64,000 nucleotides of DNA, from NCBI RefSeq assembly GCF_001905145.1, contig NZ_LWLB01000035.1, positions 186,001 to 250,000 of the forward strand, given 5' to 3'. A model generated the notes under the pieces. It was not told where the DNA came from and did not search any database. It worked only from the letters and a program-made list of their open reading frames with translations. Source of the stretch: Nocardiopsis sp. TSRI0078. Lineage in GTDB: Bacteria > Actinomycetota > Actinomycetes > Streptosporangiales > Streptosporangiaceae. Position numbers and translations under genes: made by a program. Shown here piece by piece: positions 57,812 through 64,000 of this stretch (position 1 is its first letter; each line of letters opens with the position of its first letter).

Positions 57812-59950
57812 GTGCAGCCCCTCGCCCCCGACGACCCCCAGCGCATCGGCCCGCACCGGGTCCTGGCCCGTCTCGGCGCCGGCGGCATGGGCAGGGTGTA
57901 CCTGGCGCGGACCCCCGACGGCCACCTGTGCGCCCTCAAGGCGGTCAGGGAGGACCTCGCCCACGACATCCTGTTCCGCGCGAGGTTCGCCAGGGAGGTC
58001 CGCGTCGCCCAGAGCGTCCGAGGCCCCTTCACCCCCGCCGTCGTGGACGCCGACCCCGAGGCGGACGTGCCGTGGATGGCCACCGAGTACGTCCCCGGCC
58101 CCACCCTCAAGGAGGCGGTGGAGGCGGGCGGCCCGTTCCCGGAGCCGTCGCTGCTGGTCCTGGCACTGGGCCTGGCCCGCGCCCTGGAGGGCATCCACGC
58201 GGCCGGACTCATGCACCGCGACCTCAAGCCCGGCAACGTGCTGCTCTCCCCGCGCGGCCCGCAGGTGATCGACTTCGGTATCGCCCGCGCCGTCGAGGGC
58301 ACCGTCCTCACCCGTACCGGCCAGACCTTCGGCACACCGGCCTACACCTCCCCCGAGCAGATCGCCGGCCGGGGCGTCACCCCCCGCAGCGACGTGTTCT
58401 CCCTGGCGGGCACGGTGGTCTTCGCCGCCGGCGGCGAGCCCCCCTTCGGCCCCGGCCCGGCCGCCGCCATGCTGCGCCGGGTCATGTCCGGGCATCCCCG
58501 CCTGGAAGCGGTCCCCGAGGGCCCGATACGCGACCTGCTCGCCCGCTGCTTCGCCAAGGACCCCCGGTGGCGCCCCGACGCCGAGGAGGTCGGGCGCAGG
58601 CTGTCCGAGCTACCGCTGCCCCCGGCCGAGCACGGCTGGCTGCCCTCGCCGGTCACCCGGCAGATCGAGGCGCGCGAGGGCGAGTCCCGAAGGGCCGACG
58701 AGGCCGAGCGCACCACCGTCCCGATGGCGGACGCGGAACGGCCGCCGGGCACGGGCGCCACCGGAGCGCGATCCGGCTCCGGCGGCGCCCCCGCGTACAC
58801 CGCCCCGAGGGACGCCCCGGAGGGCGCCCCGGCCGACCGCGCCGAGCGCCCGTGGTGGCGGCGCCGCGCCACCGCCCTCTCCGCCGCCGCTGCCGTCCTG
58901 GCCGTCTGCGCCACCGCCGCCACGCTGTCCGTGGCCAACCCCTGGGGCGCCGTCGATCCCGGCGTCCACATCATGGGCTCCCCCTCCGGTGAACCCTCTC
59001 CCTCCGGCGGGCCGTCGGAGGAGGCACCCGAGGCCGGCCTCGAGGGGTGGATCTACGAGGTCGACTTCTCCGCCGACGGCGACACCCTGTACGTGTTCGG
59101 GATGTCCCTGTCCGCGTGGGACTGGCGGACGGGCGAGCCCGTCGACGTGTTCGAGCCCGTCCCCGGCGGCGCCCAGATCGGCGCGGACGACCACGTGGCC
59201 GCCACCTACAACGACCGGATCCGGGTCTGGGACGGCACCAGCGACAACGAGGTCAACAGCTTCGGCGAGGACAACCGGGGCCTCGGCTTCTACGACACGC
59301 CCGCCCTGGCCTCCGACGGGTCCCGGGTGGCCGTGCTCGCCGCCGAGGGCGGCGTCCCGGACGGGGACCGCCTCATCCAGGTCTGGGACGTGGCGTCGGG
59401 GACCCCGGAGGCGGAGTTCCCCGTCGACGGCGTCCTCACCCGCCTGAGCTACACCCCGGACGACTCCCTACTGGTCGGGACCGTCATGGAGCCCGGCTAC
59501 GGGGAGTACGTCGGCGTCGCCGTGTGGAACCCCGCGACCGGCGAGCGGCTCCACCTGTTCGAGGGCGGGGACTCCTACTCCTTCGCGCTGTCCCCCGACA
59601 GCCGCACCATGGCGCTCCAGAGCGGGGCGCGCCGGGTCGACGTCGTCGACCTGGCCACCGGCGAGGTCGTCCTCCCCCTCGCCGAGCCCTCCCCCGGGCA
59701 GGAGACCGTCACCGGCGTCGGCTACTCCGCCGACGGCGCCAGGGTGTACGCGGGGGACTACGGCTGGGACGACGACCGGGGCAGTGTGTGGGACGCCCGG
59801 AGCGGCGAGCTCCTCCGCGACGCCGACGTGATGGTGTACGCCCCCATGGGCGCCCACCCCGGGGACGAGTACCTGGCCACGGTCGCCGACGGCGGCGGGC
59901 GCGTGCTGGTCCTCGACTCCGACTACGCCATCGTCAACGAGCTGACCTGA
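57812..59950 (+). CDS. Ser/Thr protein kinase with WD40-like propeller (PkwA-like)
   Basis: A 712-residue membrane protein. The kinase domain occupies residues 14-275: Gly-rich LGAGGMGRV (21-29), Lys43, HRDLKPGN (135-142) and DFG (154-156), all intact. A linker and one membrane segment follow (about 353-375), then an extracellular WD40-like propeller with repeats such as DFSADGDTLYV..SAWDW and YSADGARVYA. The arrangement matches PkwA of Thermomonospora. It starts with GTG and stands 12 bp before the second kinase gene. Ligand and substrate are unknown. Confidence 0.93.
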   Translation: MQPLAPDDPQRIGPHRVLARLGAGGMGRVYLARTPDGHLCALKAVREDLAHDILFRARFAREVRVAQSVRGPFTPAVVDADPEADVPWMATEYVPGPTLKEAVEAGGPFPEPSLLVLALGLARALEGIHAAGLMHRDLKPGNVLLSPRGPQVIDFGIARAVEGTVLTRTGQTFGTPAYTSPEQIAGRGVTPRSDVFSLAGTVVFAAGGEPPFGPGPAAAMLRRVMSGHPRLEAVPEGPIRDLLARCFAKDPRWRPDAEEVGRRLSELPLPPAEHGWLPSPVTRQIEAREGESRRADEAERTTVPMADAERPPGTGATGARSGSGGAPAYTAPRDAPEGAPADRAERPWWRRRATALSAAAAVLAVCATAATLSVANPWGAVDPGVHIMGSPSGEPSPSGGPSEEAPEAGLEGWIYEVDFSADGDTLYVFGMSLSAWDWRTGEPVDVFEPVPGGAQIGADDHVAATYNDRIRVWDGTSDNEVNSFGEDNRGLGFYDTPALASDGSRVAVLAAEGGVPDGDRLIQVWDVASGTPEAEFPVDGVLTRLSYTPDDSLLVGTVMEPGYGEYVGVAVWNPATGERLHLFEGGDSYSFALSPDSRTMALQSGARRVDVVDLATGEVVLPLAEPSPGQETVTGVGYSADGARVYAGDYGWDDDRGSVWDARSGELLRDADVMVYAPMGAHPGDEYLATVADGGGRVLVLDSDYAIVNELT

Positions 59951-59962
59951 CCGGAGGGGCCC

Positions 59963-62104
59963 ATGCGACACCTCGCCCCCGGCGACCCGCGCCGGGTCGG
60001 TCCGTACCGGACCGCCGCCCTGCTGGGCGCCGGCGGTATGGGCCGTGTCTACCTGGGGCTGGACCCGGAGGGCGGGTCCGCCGCCGTCAAGGTGGTGCGC
60101 GCCGAGTACGCCTACGACCCGCACTTTCGGGAGCGCTTCGCGCGCGAACTCGACCTCGTCCGCCAGGTGCACGGCGCCCACACCCCGCGGGTGCTGGCCG
60201 CCGACCCCTCCGCGCAGACGCCCTGGATGGCCACCGAGTACGTGATGGGGCCCTCCCTGCACGACCTCGTGCAGCTCACCGGTCCGCTGCCCGAGCACGC
60301 GGTGCGGTTCGCCGCCCGCGGCGTCGCCCAGGCCCTGGAGCGCGTGCACGCGGGCGGGATGGTCCACCGCGACCTCAAGCCCGGCAACGTGATGGTCTCC
60401 GCGTCCGGCCCGCAGGTGATCGACTTCGGTATCGCCCGCCTCGTCGGGGAGGAGGGCGGCCGGATCATCGGCACGCCCGGCTACATGGCCCCGGAGGACG
60501 TCCGGCGGGAACCGGGCGGGCCGCCCTCGGACGTGTTCGCGCTCGGCGGGCTGGTCGTGTACGCGCTGACCGGCACCGGTCCGTTCGGCGAGGGCCACCC
60601 CTCGGCGGTGATGTACCGCATCGCCCACCAGGCCCCGGTGCTCACGGGGGTGCCCGGGTCGCTGCGCGGGCTCGTCGCGGAGTGCCTGGACAAGGACCCC
60701 GCACGGCGCCCCGACGCCGCACGGGTGCTCGGCTCCCTGGGCGGGCCCGTCGGTCCCGCGTCCGGTGCCGGGGCCTGGCTGCCTCCGTCGGCCGTCGAGG
60801 TCGTGGAGCGCATGGGCCGGGAGTACCGGGAGGCCGTCGAGTCCGCCGGGAGGGAGGGGACGGCGGATCCCACGGGGCCGGAGGGAGAGGGGGACCCCGC
60901 CGGGGCCGGGGGGAACGCGGGTCCCGCCGGGCCCGGGGAGACCGCGGGCACCGGTCCCCCTCCGGGGGACGGCCGCCGGCGCCGGAGGCGGCGCCTCCTG
61001 GTGTCGGGGGCGGCGGCCGCGCTGCTGCTCACCGTCGGTGTGGGCACGTGGGCGACCGCCGGTCCCGGCGGCGGGGAGGAGGGGCCCTCCCCGGAGGAGC
61101 CCGGCCGACGGGAGGTCTGCGACGTCACCGAGCACATCGCCCCCGAGTTCGTCCGGGCCGCCCAGGACCCGCCGAGCCTGCCGTCGACCTCGATGGTCAG
61201 CACCGCGTTCTCCGCCGACGGGCGCGTCCTCGCGGCGGGCGGCACCGAGGGGCTGGTGCTGTGGGACTGGCGGGAGGGCGTCGAGACCGCCCGGATCGAG
61301 GCGGAGATCGCGCCCCTGGGCGGCGCGCCCGTCCTCAGCCCCGACGGGTGCCGGATCGGCTACGCCGCCGAGGACGGCGCACACGTGTACACCCTCGAGA
61401 CGGGGGAGCACACGGTGTACCAGGAGGGCACGAAGGTCGGCACGATGGCCTTCTCCCGGGACGGCGGGGAACTGCTGCTGACCGACGCCGGCGCGTTCGA
61501 CTCGGCCCTGCTCCGGGTCGACCTGGAGACCGACGAGGTCACCGGGCTCTACGAGGGGGTCGGCAGCCCCCACAGCGTCACGGTCTCCCTGGACGGCGCG
61601 TACGTGGCCGCCGTCAACCACGCGGGCGCCGTGGGCGTGTGGGACGCCGGGAGCGGGGAGCGCCTCCTGACGGCCGAGGGGGCCGACGCGGGATTCGGCG
61701 ACAACCTGGAGCTGCCGGGCGACGACGGCGACGTCCTGTACATGACCGAGACCGGGATCGTCCACGAGAACTTCCTCGACGAGGGGGAGCCGCGGGTCTT
61801 CGAGCCCGCCGTCGTACCGGAGAACGGGTTGAGCGAGATCGCCCTGAACCCGGCGGCCGACCGGCTGTACGCCAGCTACACCGCCGGCCAGGTGCTCGTC
61901 TCGCCGGAGGACCGGGAGCTCTACGGAACGAAGGTGTGGGAGTTCTCCAGCGGGGAGGAGCTGACCGCGCGGGAGGACCGGGAGTACGTCGGCTGGATCA
62001 CCGTGCACCCCCGGGGCGAGGTCGTCGCGGGCCTGCCCCTGGAGCACGCGCCCCTGTGGATCCTGGACCCCGAGGAGCTGGACCTGGTCGCCAGCATCGG
62101 CTGA
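59963..62104 (+). CDS. Ser/Thr protein kinase with WD40-like propeller, second copy
   Basis: A 713-residue paralogue of the preceding kinase. The kinase motifs are intact: LGAGGMGRV (21-29), Lys43, HRDLKPGN, DFG and the activation segment GTPGYMAPED. A membrane segment lies at about residues 335-357. The outer WD40-like domain has Cys residues near its start (VCDVTEH) and repeats such as FSADGRVLAA..LVLWDW. GGAGGGG precedes the ATG. It is a recent enough duplicate to keep alignable N-termini but is well diverged outside the kinase core. Confidence 0.93.
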   Translation: MRHLAPGDPRRVGPYRTAALLGAGGMGRVYLGLDPEGGSAAVKVVRAEYAYDPHFRERFARELDLVRQVHGAHTPRVLAADPSAQTPWMATEYVMGPSLHDLVQLTGPLPEHAVRFAARGVAQALERVHAGGMVHRDLKPGNVMVSASGPQVIDFGIARLVGEEGGRIIGTPGYMAPEDVRREPGGPPSDVFALGGLVVYALTGTGPFGEGHPSAVMYRIAHQAPVLTGVPGSLRGLVAECLDKDPARRPDAARVLGSLGGPVGPASGAGAWLPPSAVEVVERMGREYREAVESAGREGTADPTGPEGEGDPAGAGGNAGPAGPGETAGTGPPPGDGRRRRRRRLLVSGAAAALLLTVGVGTWATAGPGGGEEGPSPEEPGRREVCDVTEHIAPEFVRAAQDPPSLPSTSMVSTAFSADGRVLAAGGTEGLVLWDWREGVETARIEAEIAPLGGAPVLSPDGCRIGYAAEDGAHVYTLETGEHTVYQEGTKVGTMAFSRDGGELLLTDAGAFDSALLRVDLETDEVTGLYEGVGSPHSVTVSLDGAYVAAVNHAGAVGVWDAGSGERLLTAEGADAGFGDNLELPGDDGDVLYMTETGIVHENFLDEGEPRVFEPAVVPENGLSEIALNPAADRLYASYTAGQVLVSPEDRELYGTKVWEFSSGEELTAREDREYVGWITVHPRGEVVAGLPLEHAPLWILDPEELDLVASIG

Positions 62105-62162
62105 CCCGGCGCCCCGCCCTCCCGCCGCCCCCGTTCCCGCCGCCGTGACACTGTGAGGACCC

Positions 62163-64000
62163 ATGCTCCCCCTCCACCCCCACGACCCGCCCTCCGTGGG
62201 CCCCTACCGCCTCCGCGCCCGCCTGGTCGGGGACGCGTACGTGCGCGCCTACCTGGGGGCGGCGACCGGGGAGGGCCCCGTCGCGGTGCGTGTCGTGCGC
62301 TCGGAGCACGCCGCCGACCCCCGCTTCCGCGCGGCGTTCGCGCGGATGGTGGAGGACGCGTACGGGTCGGAGAGCCCGTACGTGTGCCGGTTACGCGACG
62401 CCGACACCGGCGGCGCGGTCCAGTGGGCGGCGGTGGACCGGCCGCTCGGCCCCGGCCTGGCCGACCTGGTGCGCGCACACGGGCCGCTGCCCGCGGGGGC
62501 GCTGCACGGCCTGGCCCTGGCCCTGGCGCGGGGGCTCGCCGACCTGCACGCGGCGGGCCTCGTCCACGGGTCGCCGTGGCCGGAGGGCGTGGTGCTCTCC
62601 CAGGAGTCGGCGCTGCTCGCCGACCTCGGCATGGAGTGGGCCCTGGCCGACCTCGGGCAGCGCGCACCGCACCCGTCCTTCGCCGCGCCCGAGGGCGGGA
62701 CCGCCCCGGCCACGGACGTGTTCGCGTGGGCGGCCACGGTGTCGTTCGCGGCGAGCGGGGTGGAGGGCGCGCCCGGACTCCCCCGGGTCCCGCTCCAGCT
62801 GCGCGGGCTGGTGGAGGCCTGTCTGCGGCGGGGGCCGGCGCTGCGGCCCAGCTCCTTTGACCTGGTGCGCATGCTCGGTGGTGACGGGGACCCCGACCCG
62901 CGGCCGTGGCCTCCGGAGGTGCTCGCGCTCGTCCGCGAGGCGGCGGGGCGCCAACGTGAGGCCCTGGCCACCGCGGGCACCGGTGGGATGGATGGTACGG
63001 ACAGGGCGAACGGGCCCGAGGAGACTGGCGAGACCGCTGGTGACGACGATGATGAGGGCGGCGGAACGGGGAGGAGGAACCGGTGGGGGCGCGTCCTGGC
63101 ACTGTCCGCCGCCGGCCTCGCCCTGGCCGTGGTCGCCGGGGCCGCCGTGCGGGAGTACCGCGAGCCGCCCTCCGGGGATCCGGAGGCCTCCGGGGAGGAG
63201 GCCGGCATGATCACCGACGCCGCGTGCGGGGACGGTGTCGGGTACCCGGCACCGGAGGAGGAGGTGGACGGGGAACGGGTGAGCGCGTGGGACACGGCGT
63301 TCAGCCCCGACGGGGAGCTGCTGGCCGTCACCGCGTCCGACACCGGGCTCATGGTGTGGGACTGGCGTGAACGCGAGGAGGTCGCCCGGCTCGCGGACGC
63401 GGTGCGCCCCGGGGTGGCCCCGGTGTTCGCCCCCGTGGGGTGCATGGTCGCCGCGGTCGTGCCCACCCCCTACGAGGACCAGGAGTACCCGGTGTCGGTG
63501 GCGACCACCTTCGACCTGCCGTCGGGGACCACCGTCCGGCACCTGGGCCCGCAGCGGGGGCCGGTGGACGGGGCCTGGCCCGCCCGGCCGCGCGACGCCG
63601 GGAGCGTGTCGTTCGGGCCCGGCGGGACGCTGCTGGGCGTGGCCCTGGAGCCGAGCGGGAACGCGGAGGCCCCGAACGTGGGCCTGGTGGACACGCGGAC
63701 CGGCGAGCAGGCCGGCGCCGTCGCCCCCGCGCTCGCCTCCGAGACGGCGTTCGCGGGCTCCGGGCGCGTGGCCACCAGCGACGGCGGCACGATCACCGTC
63801 TGGGACGCGCGGACCGGCGAGGAGCTGCACACCGTGCGCGGGGTCTCCCACCCCGGGTTCGCGGTCGTGCCCGACAGCGACGAGGTGCTCCACCTCGACG
63901 GCGACCGGGTCGTGTGGTGGGACTACGCCGAGCGCACCGAGGTGGCGTCCTTCCAGATCCCGGGGTTCGCGGACGCGGAGGACCCGTACTACCTGGGGGC
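62163..64000 (+). CDS. Pseudokinase with WD40-like propeller (cut by window edge)
   Basis: At least 612 residues, open to the window edge. The N-terminus aligns with the two kinases, but the active residues are gone: the Gly-rich loop is LVGDAYVRA, Lys43 is Arg (VAVRVV), HRD is HGS (135-137, catalytic Asp to Ser) and DFG is DLG (154-156). A membrane segment lies at about residues 314-332, followed by an outer WD40-like domain (FSPDGELLAV..LMVWDW). It may regulate its active neighbours or bind a ligand without catalysis. GAGGACCC precedes the ATG. Confidence 0.88.
   Translation, partial: MLPLHPHDPPSVGPYRLRARLVGDAYVRAYLGAATGEGPVAVRVVRSEHAADPRFRAAFARMVEDAYGSESPYVCRLRDADTGGAVQWAAVDRPLGPGLADLVRAHGPLPAGALHGLALALARGLADLHAAGLVHGSPWPEGVVLSQESALLADLGMEWALADLGQRAPHPSFAAPEGGTAPATDVFAWAATVSFAASGVEGAPGLPRVPLQLRGLVEACLRRGPALRPSSFDLVRMLGGDGDPDPRPWPPEVLALVREAAGRQREALATAGTGGMDGTDRANGPEETGETAGDDDDEGGGTGRRNRWGRVLALSAAGLALAVVAGAAVREYREPPSGDPEASGEEAGMITDAACGDGVGYPAPEEEVDGERVSAWDTAFSPDGELLAVTASDTGLMVWDWREREEVARLADAVRPGVAPVFAPVGCMVAAVVPTPYEDQEYPVSVATTFDLPSGTTVRHLGPQRGPVDGAWPARPRDAGSVSFGPGGTLLGVALEPSGNAEAPNVGLVDTRTGEQAGAVAPALASETAFAGSGRVATSDGGTITVWDARTGEELHTVRGVSHPGFAVVPDSDEVLHLDGDRVVWWDYAERTEVASFQIPGFADAEDPYYLG

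Overview
The window is a chromosomal piece of a very GC-rich actinomycete. Codon third positions are almost all G or C, GTG and TTG starts are common, and the gene content is typically actinobacterial: a HspR-controlled dnaK operon, ECF42/DGPF pairs, PkwA-type kinase-WD40 proteins and a thiopeptide-type RiPP cluster. The style suggests Nocardiopsis or a close relative in Nocardiopsaceae. That is an inference from gene content; no rRNA or other taxonomic marker is present. I saw no tRNA, rRNA or CRISPR array.

Layout. 0-4.2 kb: an ABC-2 efflux pair and its TetR regulator, divergent from a membrane-anchored esterase across a double GATAC operator. 4.3-6.5 kb: an FadF-like membrane FeS reductase. 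7.0-14.4 kb: the heat-shock operon dnaK-grpE-dnaJ-hspR-clpB behind a HAIR element. 14.4-17.8 kb: a VapC/Phd-type toxin-antitoxin pair, an NAD-dependent reductase and a second ABC-2 transporter. 18.2-20.0 kb: an ECF42 sigma factor with its DGPF partner. 20.4-28.4 kb: a three-gene module of an NfeD/YqiJ-like membrane protein, a flotillin and a 1674-residue AAA+ ATPase. 28.5-31.2 kb: CPBP protease, histidine kinase and LuxR-type regulator. 31.4-32.6 kb: SUFU and YrhK small genes.

32.9-46.1 kb is the most interesting region: a compact RiPP cluster. Two near-identical 60-residue precursors have cores made only of Ser, Cys, Thr and Gly. They are followed by an ABC transporter, a split LanB glutamylation enzyme, a probable [4+2] pyridine synthase, an ocin-ThiF/RRE protein, a YcaO cyclodehydratase, an extra SagB-like protein, and a fusion of a LanB elimination domain with an azoline dehydrogenase. 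The gene set matches the lactazole type (LazA-F) but adds a transporter, a second precursor and a second oxidoreductase-like protein. The biosynthetic genes are nearly all overlapping, which suggests translational coupling.

46.3-55.8 kb: a 50-bp near-perfect palindrome, a hypothetical protein with an RsbW-like ATPase, an FadE5-like acyl-CoA dehydrogenase, a small P-loop kinase, an orphan RHH antitoxin, a GNAT, an SDR, an F420/FMN-type oxidoreductase, a probable MITE and an MFS transporter. 56.4-64.0 kb: a tandem array of four WD40 proteins, made up of one without a kinase domain, two with intact Ser/Thr kinase domains, and one (cut by the window edge) with a pseudokinase domain.

One motif, TACTC-N3-AGTAAC, lies upstream of the FadF-like gene, the acyl-CoA dehydrogenase gene and the 46.9-kb hypothetical gene, so these may share a regulator.
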